From contig OX442426.1 in NCBI GenBank assembly GCA_949361645.1, positions 6,506,602 to 6,570,601 of the forward strand: 64,000 bases of DNA, in the 5' to 3' direction. Source of the DNA: Spongilla lacustris. Lineage: Eukaryota; Porifera; Demospongiae; Spongillida; Spongillidae. Of this stretch, positions 8,725 to 17,984 are shown in pieces. A program made the position numbers and the translations under genes. How positions within the stretch are numbered: the stretch's first letter is position 1; each line of letters starts with the position of its first letter. The notes beneath the pieces are model-generated. The model did not search any database. It was given only the letters and a program-made list of their open reading frames with translations, and was not told the DNA's origin.

Positions 8725-11700
8725 TCAAGTTACCCTGGACAGGATGGCTCTGCAGTTGGCTCTCACTAAGGCTAGGCCTAGGCGGCTGTATATTCCAAAG
8801 ATGGTCCTGGATTTTGGTTGGTTTAGCCTGGTGGAAAGACGACCAGCAAGCTTAGAAAAAGCCGCCACTGCTGCAGCACCCCAACACCCATAGGTCTCGA
8901 CCACAAGTGGGATGCAGACCCAACCTAGTTCCTCACACTTCCTGTCATTGCTATTGTGCTTTCTGTTCTCAGCTGCAAGGGCTGCCGAACCTGCCATCAC
9001 GCTCGCTGCTAGCAAGACACTTGAATGTAGCGTGGACGTGACGGACAAGTCAAAGGCAGCAGGTTTGCCAAGGTCCCAGTTAGGGACAAGAACATCTGCT
9101 GGGCGGGATTGTGTATTGGTAAACCCAGCCCCACATCCCATCTCTAGACGTGGACCCAGGCAAGCACGTTGGCAGAAGTCTGAAAAAATGTCCCGGAGCT
9201 TATTATGGCGCAATACCACATCCCCTCCATGCTTACAACTGAGGGCGTGATGGCCAAAGTCATCCAATGCAAAGGAAGGACAGTGAGGGCAACTTTGGTC
9301 TTGGACAACCGGGATACCCAACCACCACTTCAGTGCTACTTGAAATTCTGCCGGATCCAAGTGGAGGTTAAGTCGAGGGGAGGGAGTGACTGACAGCCAA
9401 GCAGAGGCATGAGGGGAAGAGATGGACAAAAGACGAGCCCTGTCAGTCAAGGTTGCACTTTGAAAAAGGTTATTGAACTGTTGGTCTTCAAGCTTGGAAG
9501 ATAAGACCTTCTGTGAGAGATGAGAATTTTGTACCAACTCAAGGGTAAGGAAATCATGGGGGTCCACAAGACTGTTATAAAGGTCGACTGAAGAGGACAG
9601 ATACTTACCTGACAATGAGGAGAGGCCTGAAGACTGATATGAAGCTATGTACGCTGCAGGGGAATGGCAAGATAGGCGCCGAAGCCCTAAGCCCCCCCTC
9701 TTTAAGCTTAGTTGTGCCTGCTGCCAGGTGGAGGCAGAAGCATCCACTGCAGTACATTCAGAGAAGCATCGCTGTACACAATCATCAAACATGGCAAAGG
9801 CCTCCTTAACTAGGGGAGGTGGAGTATTTCTAGATAGATGCACTAGTCTACAAAAGCTCCCACATTGTCTAAGAAGAAGCAAGGCTACTTGGGGGTCAAT
9901 GGATCCCACAGCTTCCAATTGCTTAAGTAACTTGCAAGCCTCAGACCGCTTTTGGGCAACAAACTTTGCACAAAACACTAGGTCACCTATGGGAGCCCCC
10001 AAGATCTCAAAGTGGGGCACATTGGATTGCTTCATCTCCTCTGGGAAGGTACTAAGGTTGCTTAAACTGTACAATTCACACTTGGCAGTGTTGATGTAAA
10101 GGCCAAGTGGTGGTCCAAGGTCTTGGATAATGGTGAGAACACGAGCAATGGCTGCAGTCGGGCCAGCAACAACACCATCATCAATGTACCATTGATGAAA
10201 CAACAAGGGTGCACAGTCAGCATCCTCCGCAATTGCTGACACAACCTGTTGCAGCACTAGACAAAAAAGAAGGGGACCTAAAGGATCGCCTTGTTGGACA
10301 CCTGTCTCTGAGGAAATGGTACCCAAAGGATGCCACAAGGTAGGATGCTGACCATAGCACCAAGAGGACCATTGAAATAGTTCTGGGAAGTGTAGGCTAC
10401 AGGCATCAAGGACAGCCTGTCTGGATACCCGATTGAAAGTATTGTGCAAATCAATTTTCAGGACAGCAAAATCTTCATCCTGCCAATGCTCATCCACGCA
10501 GCATCTCAGACCATGGATTATCTTCTCAGCACCTCCTGGACAAGCTACCCCAAGCTGAAGAGGAGCCAGGAAGTCATGAGCTTTTTCCTTAGTGATCAAG
10601 CATAGGCATTTCCCAGCCAGACGCCTAATGGCTTCTCCAACGGCAATGGGCCGGATGTCAGGGGGGGAGTTGGGTTTGTTTTTTTCCAAGGCCACCAGGT
10701 TACCCCCTGCGAGGAATCTAGCCACCTGCACAGGAACCTTGCCAGAGATAAGTAAGTTGACCACATCTCTAAGTACTGCACCAATGGGGAACTGAAGGGG
10801 AACCTCCACTGCCTCTATCAGGTGCTGTATGCGAAGACCAGAGGGGCCACATGCTGTATCCTTTGGGAAAGAGTGCAAAATGGCCATGATGTCAAAGTCC
10901 GGTGGGAGGCAAGGAGCAGCCGAGGGAGGTGCTGTGGGAGGAGTTGGGGGGATGCATTTCGGATGCTTTGAAACCAGGAGATTCCATGTAGTATCATTGT
11001 TGGGGGCCAGGCCAGAAGAAGTTAGGACCTGACAGGCCTTAGAGAGTAGTCCCTCCCTGGCGAGAGATACTGCAGTCTGGACTGCTGAAGAATTGTGGTT
11101 AGGGGTGAGACGGGGACCAGAGGAGCGATGACTGGAAGCTCGATTCCATAGAGCACTGAACTCACCTTTGGACCACTGGGCGCATAGATGACTGATAGGT
11201 ACAGGTTTGTGATGGCGGCCTCCACGCTTTGGGGCGAGCAGAAGGCATTTAGGCAGCATGAACACTTTAAGCCAGGCATCCTCAGAGTTATCATGCAAGG
11301 CAGACCTCAAGGCAGAACACAAAGCAAGGGCAAACGCTAGTCTATCTTTCACAGGGATGTGTCTAACTGTACGGCCTGGTAGTTGACAGACAGAGTCAAA
11401 TGTGGGCAGGGGAGCAGGAGGGTCCGCACCTTGAACATGGAGCGGGGACTGAATGGAGGGTGTTGCTGAGGCGTGTGAGCATTTTCGAAGGTGAGAGGAA
11501 TGGTGTGAATTAGCCACCAGCTGCTGGCAACCAGGACAAATAAACAGGTCTTGTTCTTGAAGCCAAGGGCCCGGGACTGCACCAGGGAAGAAACCCTGAG
11601 CATGTAAAGCCATATGCTGACGCCACATAGTGGGAGCAATGAGTTGTCGGCAGCCTTCGACTGGGCAGGATTTCTTATGGGGTCCGGTATGTTGGCGGGA

Positions 11701-12000
11701 GGACAAGATGTCAAGCTGCTGGGAAGAAATCTGTGCCTGCAGCGAATTGTTAGCACTAAATGCAGCCGCTGAGGGGAAAGAAGCAGGGGACGGTGGTGCC
11801 GACAACACTTGTGGTGAAGACTGTTGTTGCAGTGCTATGATAGGCGAGGGGGCCGAACCAGAATGAACCTCGCTCGGACATGGAATTGGGGCAACCGTTG
11901 ACATCACAACATTAGGCCTAGAGGTAACCGGCCCCGTAGAGGGGATGGGGGCAGGGTGTGGCCAAATACCGTTGCAAGCCTGTTCACCCGGGAGAGTTGG
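8725..12000 (-). CDS. E9 ORF2 (main part): zinc fingers, RT, CCHC, RLE
   Basis: About 1,091 codons form an open frame that continues ten codons encoded at 15237-15210 beyond the inserted transposon. Domains in order: a Pro/Ser-rich leader; a C-x4-C-x11-H-x3-H finger (CPVEGC...) and a C-x2-C-x11-H-x3-C finger (CPGC...HLRKC) near residues 120-190; RT with VLKIDLHNTFN (motif A), GVQQGDPLGPLLFC (B) and YIDDGVVAGP (C); a CCHC knuckle CPHC...GHHALSC; LRHNKLRD; RPADVLVPNW and AAFDLSVTSTL (RLE catalytic acids); and the end NCRAILSRVT. In known relatives the fingers bind target DNA, the RLE nicks it and the RT copies the RNA there. No stop or frameshift is visible apart from the insertion. Confidence 0.87.
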   Translation of the reverse strand, partial: PTLPGEQACNGIWPHPAPIPSTGPVTSRPNVVMSTVAPIPCPSEVHSGSAPSPIIALQQQSSPQVLSAPPSPASFPSAAAFSANNSLQAQISSQQLDILSSRQHTGPHKKSCPVEGCRQLIAPTMWRQHMALHAQGFFPGAVPGPWLQEQDLFICPGCQQLVANSHHSSHLRKCSHASATPSIQSPLHVQGADPPAPLPTFDSVCQLPGRTVRHIPVKDRLAFALALCSALRSALHDNSEDAWLKVFMLPKCLLLAPKRGGRHHKPVPISHLCAQWSKGEFSALWNRASSHRSSGPRLTPNHNSSAVQTAVSLAREGLLSKACQVLTSSGLAPNNDTTWNLLVSKHPKCIPPTPPTAPPSAAPCLPPDFDIMAILHSFPKDTACGPSGLRIQHLIEAVEVPLQFPIGAVLRDVVNLLISGKVPVQVARFLAGGNLVALEKNKPNSPPDIRPIAVGEAIRRLAGKCLCLITKEKAHDFLAPLQLGVACPGGAEKIIHGLRCCVDEHWQDEDFAVLKIDLHNTFNRVSRQAVLDACSLHFPELFQWSSWCYGQHPTLWHPLGTISSETGVQQGDPLGPLLFCLVLQQVVSAIAEDADCAPLLFHQWYIDDGVVAGPTAAIARVLTIIQDLGPPLGLYINTAKCELYSLSNLSTFPEEMKQSNVPHFEILGAPIGDLVFCAKFVAQKRSEACKLLKQLEAVGSIDPQVALLLLRQCGSFCRLVHLSRNTPPPLVKEAFAMFDDCVQRCFSECTAVDASASTWQQAQLSLKRGGLGLRRLSCHSPAAYIASYQSSGLSSLSGKYLSSSVDLYNSLVDPHDFLTLELVQNSHLSQKVLSSKLEDQQFNNLFQSATLTDRARLLSISSPHASAWLSVTPSPRLNLHLDPAEFQVALKWWLGIPVVQDQSCPHCPSFALDDFGHHALSCKHGGDVVLRHNKLRDIFSDFCQRACLGPRLEMGCGAGFTNTQSRPADVLVPNWDLGKPAAFDLSVTSTLHSSVLLAASVMAGSAALAAENRKHNSNDRKCEELGWVCIPLVVETYGCWGAAAVAAFSKLAGRLSTRLNQPKSRTIFGIYSRLGLALVRANCRAILSRVT

Positions 12001-12057
12001 CGCCCTAGCCAAAAATCCTGTAAGAATTTATAAGAATTATAATGAGTTAAGAATATG

Positions 12058-12660
12058 CAAGAAATTGGGACCAAGATCTTATTAGGAATCCCATAAGATC
12101 TGATAAGAATCTTATAAGTTTCTTAACAGAATCTTGAAGGGTCTCTTAAAGGAACTTGTAGGATTCTTACAAGATCCTTTTAGTTATTCCTATATAGGAA
12201 TCTTATAAGATACAAGAAATTGGGACCAAGATCTTATTAGGAATCCTGTAGGATCTGATAAGAATCTTATAAGTTTCTTAATCGAATCTTGAAGGGTCTC
12301 TTAAAGGAACTTGTAGGATTCTTACAAGATCCTTTTAGTTATTCCTATATAGGAATCTTATAAGATACAAGAAATTGGGACCAAGATCTTATTAGGAATC
12401 CTGTAGGATCTGATAAGAATCTTATAAGTTTCTTAATCGAATCTTGAAGGGTCTCTTAAAGGAACTTGTAGGATTCTTACAAGATCCTTTTAGTTATTCC
12501 TATATAGGAATCTTATAAGATACAAGAAATTGGGACCAAGATCTTATTAGGAATCCCGTAGGATCTTGGAGGTTTTTCTTTCAGGATCCTGAGATGAATT
12601 CCTGTAAAGGAATCCTAAAAGATGCAAGAAATTTAGGACCAAGATCTTGATAGGAATCCT
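12058..12660. repeat. 155-bp tandem satellite, three units plus a decayed fourth
   Basis: The string CAAGAAATTGGGACCAAG recurs at 12058, 12213, 12368 and 12523, exactly 155 bp apart. A degenerate unit begins near 12632. Units are almost identical and rich in CTTATAAG and AAGATCTT-like palindromes. The array lies just inside the left TIR. Confidence 0.93.
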
Positions 12661-13026
12661 GGAAGTAATTAATCTTGTAAGTTCATTTTGTACAAAACAA
12701 AAAAAATTACACATACAAAAATAATACATGCATTCCAATGTTACATATATAGTTAATTTCTTTATTGTGTTCAGGCATTTTTGATTGCAGCTGGCATCAC
12801 TTTGACTTCCCTTGGAAGCAATTGTGCCCTTCCAAATTTCACTTCTATGCATTCTTGAAAACATTGAACAGGTGATGCACAAATTCATCATATTTATCAA
12901 ATTTGCCTGCTTATTCAGCTCTTATCCCTTTCCTCCATTCTCCCTTCCTCTGTCACATTTCCCATAGTATCTCAAACACACATCCTTAATAATATTCTTA
13001 CTGTCCTGATGTCTACATGCAAACGC

Positions 13027-13275
13027 AAGGTACACACACCATGCACACACAAGGTACACACACCATGCACACACAAGGTACACACACCATGCACACACAA
13101 GGTACACACACCATGCACACACACCATGCACACACAAGGTACACACACCATGCACACACAAGGTACACACACCATGCACACACAAGGTACACACACCATG
13201 CACACACAAGGTACACACACCATGCACACACAAGGTACACACACCATGCACACACAAGGTACATGCAAGGTACAC
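13027..13275. repeat. 24-bp CA-rich minisatellite
   Basis: Units containing GGTACACACACCATGCACAC repeat every 24 bp, with one short unit near 13115. Because 24 is a multiple of three, several frames stay open on both strands. They are not genes. Confidence 0.92.
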
Positions 13276-13409
13276 ACACCATGCACATACGCAAAGTACA
13301 CACCATGCACACGCAAGGTACATACACAGTGCACACGAAAGGTACACACACCATGCACACGCAAGATTCACACACAAAGGTGGTACACATGAATACACAC
13401 TTCTGCACA

Positions 13410-13895
13410 ATCCGCGTGGTCAACATGATTGTCTAACACTTATTCCAACTCCAAAGTACTTACTTTATAATAAAACGACTACAGTTTGCATCTTTCCTCT
13501 TTACAGCGTCCATGTCAACGAGAACGTCCGTATGGAACATCTTCATCAAGCGCTAGTTGACTTTTGTACATTGTAAAAACGATCGGTTGGGTATTTGCGC
13601 ATAGCTTACCACTGGTGTACAGCTGCGCCGGATTTTCCCCACTTCCTTTGGTGGCTCTAATAAGAATCATCAGTTCAGGATCCGTAGTAGTGTGGCAAAA
13701 AGAAAACAAATACAATCCGCGTGGACAACAAGCTTGTCTAACACTTAGTCCGTCCGACTCCCAAGGACTTACTTTATCATAAAAACGACCAGTTTCCATC
13801 TTTCCGCTTGATAGCGTCCATGCTTACCACAGCGTCTGTAACGAACGTATTGCTAGTTGCCATTTCTACATCCTACAAACGATCGGTTGGCATGA
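13410..13895. repeat. Direct duplication, ~185-bp copies about 304 bp apart
   Basis: 13410-13595 and 13714-13895 share CCGCGTGG.CAACA, TTGTCTAACACTTA, ACTTACTTTAT.ATAA, AGCGTCCATG and AAACGATCGGTTGG in the same order. They are diverged copies inside the transposon. Confidence 0.75.
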
Positions 13896-14039
13896 ACTCA
13901 CTGCCGTGTAACGTATCCACTGATGATACCTAGAGTACTCTTGTATCCATGAGATCGACCTACTCGTTCGGTTAAAAAGGTGTCACGCGATGTAGTCACC
14001 TGATATATAGCTAAAAATAGACTCAAAAAAGTCATTCAA

Positions 14040-15030
14040 AATCCTACAGTGTCTAAGTTCTATTACAGTTTTGTTCTTATGAGAAATCTTGGTTCATACA
14101 AGAATCTTAAAATGTGTATTTTTTATAAGAAATATTACAAGACTCTAAAAAGAATCCTGCAGCGTCTATTCTTATAAGATTCCTGTTTTGTTCTTATAAG
14201 AAATATTGCAAGACTCTTACAAGAATCCTGCAGCGTCTATTCTTATAAGATTCCTGTTCTGTTCTTATAAGAAATATTACAAGACTCTTCTCTTACAAGA
14301 ATCCTGAAGCGTCTATTCTTATAAGATTCCTGTTCTGTTCTTATAAGAAATATTGCAAGACTCTTACATGCAAGAATCCTGCAGCGTCTATTCTTATAAG
14401 ATTCCTGTTTTGTTCTTATAAGAAATATTACAAGACTCTTACAAGAATCCTGAAGCGTCTATTCTTATAAGATTCCTGTTCTGTTCTTGTAAGAAATATT
14501 ACAAGACTCTTACAAGAATCCTGTTCTGTTCTTATAAGAAATATTCCAAGACTCTAACCTTACAAGAATCCTGCAGCGTCTATTCTTATAAGATTCCTGT
14601 TCTGTTCTTATAAGAAATATTTCAAGACTCTTACAAGAATCCTGCAGCGTCTATTCTTATAAGATTCCTGTTCTGTTCTTATAAGAAATATTTCAAGACT
14701 CTAACAAGAATCCTGAAGCGTCTATTTTTATAAGATTCCTGTTCTGTTCTTATAAGAAATATTCCAAGACTCTTACAAGAATCCTGCAGCGTCTATTCTT
14801 ATAAGATTCCTGTTCTGTTCTTATAAGAAATATTACAAGACTCTTACAAGAATCCTGAAGCGTCTATTCTTATAAGATTCCTGTTCTGTTCTTATAAGAA
14901 ATATTCCAAGACTCTTACAAGAATCCTGCAGCGTCTATTCTTATAAGATTCCTGTTCTGTTCTTATAAGAAATATTGCAAGACTCTTACAAGAATCCTGC
15001 AGCGTCTATTCTTATAAGATTCCTGTTTGT
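14040..15030. repeat. ~71-bp tandem satellite, about 12 units
   Basis: The block AGCGTCTATTCTTATAAG recurs about twelve times from 14160 to 15001 with spacing of roughly 69-76 bp. Each unit contains the perfect palindrome TTCTTATAAGAA and a second CTTATAAG. Units are least diverged on the right, next to the right TIR. Confidence 0.92.
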
Positions 15031-15209
15031 TCTTAGGTAATTCTTACACGTTCCTATACGTTTCTTGTAGGAATCTTGTAGGAATCTTATAGGGCTTTCG
15101 GATCTTACGACGCTTACAGTTTCTTACCCTTTTTCTTATAAGAAATGAAGTTCTTATAAGATTCTTACTAATTCTTGATAAGATCTTATAGGTTTTTTTT
15201 GCTAGGGCG

Positions 15210-15237
15210 GACTCTGAGGCGAAGGGGTCCTAGGCAT
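15210..15237 (-). CDS. E9 ORF2 5' exon-like piece (first ten codons)
   Basis: ATG at 15237-15235 opens MPRTPSPQSP, which reads in frame into the PTLPGEQ of the main ORF2 part once the 12001-15209 insert is ignored. The ATG lies inside the end of ORF1: the eight bases ATGCCTAG contain both the ORF2 start and the ORF1 TAG. This points to reinitiation or stop-start coupled translation, an inference from the overlap. Confidence 0.7.
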
Positions 15238-15961
15238 GGATGGTACGTCCCTGTACGAGTGGGAGAGAAAGTGCGCTATGGGGATGAAGCGAAGCGTCTG
15301 GTTGGGGTGGTGATGCGGGTAGGATGACGGCGTTTGAGGGAACAATATTAGTGCATTTTCCCCTTCTCCCCGGGTAGCAGTTCACACAGGGGCGCTCTTC
15401 CCGGCAGCACTTGCACGACGTGCAGCGGGCGCCAGAGGTGTGGCATTTGCAACAGGTGACCGAATCTGATTCCATCTCGAGGTAGAGGCGTCGGGAGTGC
15501 TGGGAAGAAGAATAAGATCTTGAGGATGACTGCTGGATCGTTAAACATGGAAATGGCGATGGAGGGTCAATAGTTGACGACGGCTGTGGACTTTGGGTGC
15601 AGTAAGATGACAACGAATGCTCTGCAGACAATGACGGAACCGTCGGCTCTGAGGACGCCTGCAGCTGCTGTAACATTGGCTGTGATGATGACAGCTGCTG
15701 TGTGTCAGAAGAGCAAGTGGTACTCCCTGCAAGCGGTTGCGATGGCGTCGAGGCGCTGTCATGAAAGAGTGCCGTCCTATTATTACTATTAGAGCACTTA
15801 CCGTGTTGTGCCGGAAGACAACATTTGCAGACTCGTCCAGCCTTCGCACATGCGCAAAACTTACAACAGGCGTTTGTGCCATTGCAGCGACAGCAGTGAG
15901 GTGCCCGCTTCGGTCTTTTTGGGGCAGGGCTGGAGTTCCGGGACTGGTTGCAGTTAGGCAT
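15230..15961 (-). CDS. E9 ORF1: cysteine-rich protein with two matching zinc-like modules
   Basis: A 243-residue frame starting at ATG 15961 (MPNCNQSRNSS). It has a basic start followed by module 1 (residues about 22-58, CCRC...CACAKAGRVC..C..G.CSN). A Ser/Gln/Pro-rich linker comes next, then module 2 (about 168-206, CCKC...CKCCREERPC..CYPGRRGKCTN). Both share the spacing CCxC-x5/6-C-x2/3-CxC-x6-C-x2-C-x7-C-x-N, so module duplication is likely. Such Cys patterns suggest zinc-dependent nucleic-acid binding. A role as the ORF1 RNA-binding partner of ORF2 is inferred from position alone. The stop at 15230 overlaps the ORF2 ATG. No named family was recognised. Confidence 0.72.
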   Translation of the reverse strand: MPNCNQSRNSSPAPKRPKRAPHCCRCNGTNACCKFCACAKAGRVCKCCLPAQHGKCSNSNNRTALFHDSASTPSQPLAGSTTCSSDTQQLSSSQPMLQQLQASSEPTVPSLSAEHSLSSYCTQSPQPSSTIDPPSPFPCLTIQQSSSRSYSSSQHSRRLYLEMESDSVTCCKCHTSGARCTSCKCCREERPCVNCYPGRRGKCTNIVPSNAVILPASPPQPDASLHPHSALSLPLVQGRTIHA

Positions 15962-16004
15962 GAATAGGCCTACATGTAGACGCTATATATGGACCGCAGC
16001 CGTC

Positions 16005-17866
16005 AACACCAAGAGACTCACATGCTATGGGAACAAAGAAGTATTTAGCTCCAAGAGAGGAATACTTCTTCCTCTTTTGAGATTCAGCCTCTGCTGCTAC
16101 CAATCCTGGGCCTCTTTCAGCAGTGGAGAGATATGATGGTGCCAAGGTGTCTCTGCATGTAGCATCCCACACAAGGAGTTTCCCCTCTTTCCAGGGAACC
16201 ATTGAAATTCCATCTGGCCTTTTACCATCAGATCTAGCTACTCCAGAAGGCTCCAAACGAGCAGGTATTTTTGCAGCTGACAGTGCTCTGTGGATGATGT
16301 CGTTTAAGCTAGAATGCCTGGAGTGGCGACCTTCACTCCATCTACAGCTAAGGCCATGAGTAGCAAGGTCATTCACGTGAGAACCACAATGGCGACAAGT
16401 GTGTGAATGGCACAAGGGAACACCAAGTCTGAGCCCAACTGCAATTCGGATGGTGGAGTTATCCATTCTCAGGCCTATGGAGGATATAGGGAATGCATTT
16501 AGCCATTTTCCTGACTCTGGTGTGGATGCAGCAAGAAGACGAGCACGGGAAGATGGACTATCAGCACTGGCCAGCAGACCTTGAGCTACCAACTGCATTT
16601 TTGGTAGATCCCAAGCTTTTTGAAAACAAGAAGCAGGAGGTACAGGTGGGGCTGTGTTGTTTCCTTGGGACCAGTGGGAAAGTGCAGACTCAACATCAGG
16701 GATGGAGGCATTGTGTAGAGATGCAGGGAGCATGCTCTTCAATGTATCAGAGGTGCCAGCAGCTGAAGCCAGGAAGGCTGAAGGTGCAAGCTGACATGCA
16801 CTCCGAATACCAAGGCCGCCAAGCTTTATAGGAAGCTGAGCTTGTGTCCAGGCTGGATCATTAATTCCAAGAGAGATATTTAAAGTGCTGCTTAGGATGG
16901 ATCGCAAAAGGTCATCGAAATCAGCAAGTTTCTCTGAAAGGAAACAGGGAGAGGTGCGCAAAATGTTTAGAAGCTTGGGTATTGCAAATGAGTGACACAG
17001 CAATAGCAGAGCATCATGTGCATCTAAATTGCACAACCTTTCACCCATTTTTTTCAAAAAAACTATTTTTGCACAGATAGCAGCAGATATTGAAGCAATA
17101 TCACCAAGAGGAGTACCCAGAAGTGTGGTGCACTTTGGTTCTGTAACTTGCAGTCCAGGGACTGCAGTCAGCATTGCTTGTATTATGATGATGTTGTTGC
17201 TGATGATCTCTGATTTTCCATAATTAAGTTGTAGACCCAATGAATGTGCTTCCTTGGTGATTAACTGGAGGTCTTGAAGCACATCAGTTAAGGTTCCACC
17301 AAGGGTTCCATCATCCAAGTAGAACATGCGCAACTCAGATTTTAATTGAGAGCACATGTTGTGGATTGTGAGACAAAAAAGCAGAGGTCCGAGAGGGTCA
17401 CCCTGCTGCACCCCTTCTGACGACTGAATAACTTCTGTTCCCCAAAACAAGGAAGATGGTGAACAGTACACAGAATGGACAAAAGGAAGCAAACTAGGGG
17501 CAAGATCTTTAACTGCCAGGAGCATCTTATCCCTGCGGATAGTATTAAATGCATTTTTGAAATCAAGTTTAAGAATCAAATGATCATGGGGCAGGTTGGA
17601 TAGATAAACTCGCGCAGAATGTATGGCAATTTCAATTCCCCTCTTTATTCCATACCCCAACTGCTTTGGAAAAAGTAATTCCCCCATCTCCTTCATCACT
17701 TTACTTCCTGCACATTTGGCAACAAGACGACGAAGGGTACATCCAACAGCAATAGGGCGAATACCCCCATCTTTCTTTTTAAGTGCAACCAGTGAAGCAC
17801 CAAAAAAGAATGGACGAACAGAGACAGGTGTTTTACCCTCCAGAACATGATTGACAAAAGCAGAAA
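16005..17866 (-). CDS. LINE E10: family B RT plus RLE, truncated at both ends, open frame
   Basis: The frame runs open from the (TAA)n at 17868 and covers nearly all of the RT. It shows LVALKKKDGGIRPIAVG, LILKLDFKNAFN (motif A), GVQQGDPLGPLLFC (B) and FYLDDGTLGG (C). It continues through a CCHC knuckle (CRHC...HGLSC), RHSSLND, RPDGISMVPW and LLVWDATC of the endonuclease to KYFFVPIACESLGV. There it stops matching E5 and joins the 5' end of E9 at about 16005. The last ~60 residues seen in E5 are absent. It is nearly identical to E5 but keeps Trp where E5 has a stop. In this 3' half it would supply an intact RT. Confidence 0.85.
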
Positions 17867-17867
17867 G

Positions 17868-17896
17868 ATTATTATTATTATTATTATTATTATTAT
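17868..17896 (-). repeat. (TAA)n at the 5' junction of E10
   Basis: TTA repeats on the plus strand, TAA in the element's sense, mark the truncated 5' end of E10. Confidence 0.9.
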
Positions 17897-17984
17897 TTTT
17901 AATTATAGCATATACAAGATACAGGAGAATAAGTACAACCTTGATCACAAAGAAAAAAGTTAAACACCTAGCCTACCTACGAAA

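Larger units (their letters stand above)
12001..15209. mobile_element. Satellite-bearing TIR transposon inside E9 ORF2
   Basis: The ends are inverted: CGCCCTAGCCAAAAATCC at the left and the complement of CGCCCTAGCAAAAAAAAC at the right. Removing the element restores the ORF2 frame with a CG shared at both sides, consistent with a 2-bp CG target duplication. Inside are a 155-bp tandem array (12058-12570), a CA-rich 24-bp minisatellite, a 300-bp duplication and an array of about 71-bp units (14040-15030). No transposase frame is visible, so it is non-autonomous. The superfamily is not assigned. Confidence 0.72.
8574..16004 (-). mobile_element. LINE E9: two-ORF RLE retrotransposon, near full length
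   Basis: On the minus strand the order is: a 5' leader (about 16004-15962, containing TATATA), ORF1 (15961-15230), and ORF2 starting at 15237. ORF2 is split by a DNA transposon (12001-15209) and resumes to its stop at 8725. A 3'UTR and a (TAA)n tail (8574-8602) follow. Without the insert the element would be about 4.2 kb. It is the only copy here with an N-terminal part. RLE-encoding LINE clades (R2, R4, NeSL, CRE) are usually described with one ORF, so the two-ORF layout is noteworthy. The 5' boundary is inferred from where similarity to E10 begins. Confidence 0.8.

Noticed and set aside
12922..13436. Long open frames on both strands (His/Thr-rich and Cys/Val-rich)
   Set aside because: They are read from a 24-bp CA-rich minisatellite whose period is a multiple of three. 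All frames stay open by chance and the composition is purely repeat-driven.
14040..15030. CRISPR-like regular array
   Set aside because: The whole unit is repeated with no unique spacers. It is a satellite inside a eukaryotic transposon.
8574..17866. E9 as a simple insertion inside E10
   Set aside because: The missing 3' part of E10 does not reappear beyond the E9 tail and no target duplication is visible, so a clean nested insertion is not supported.
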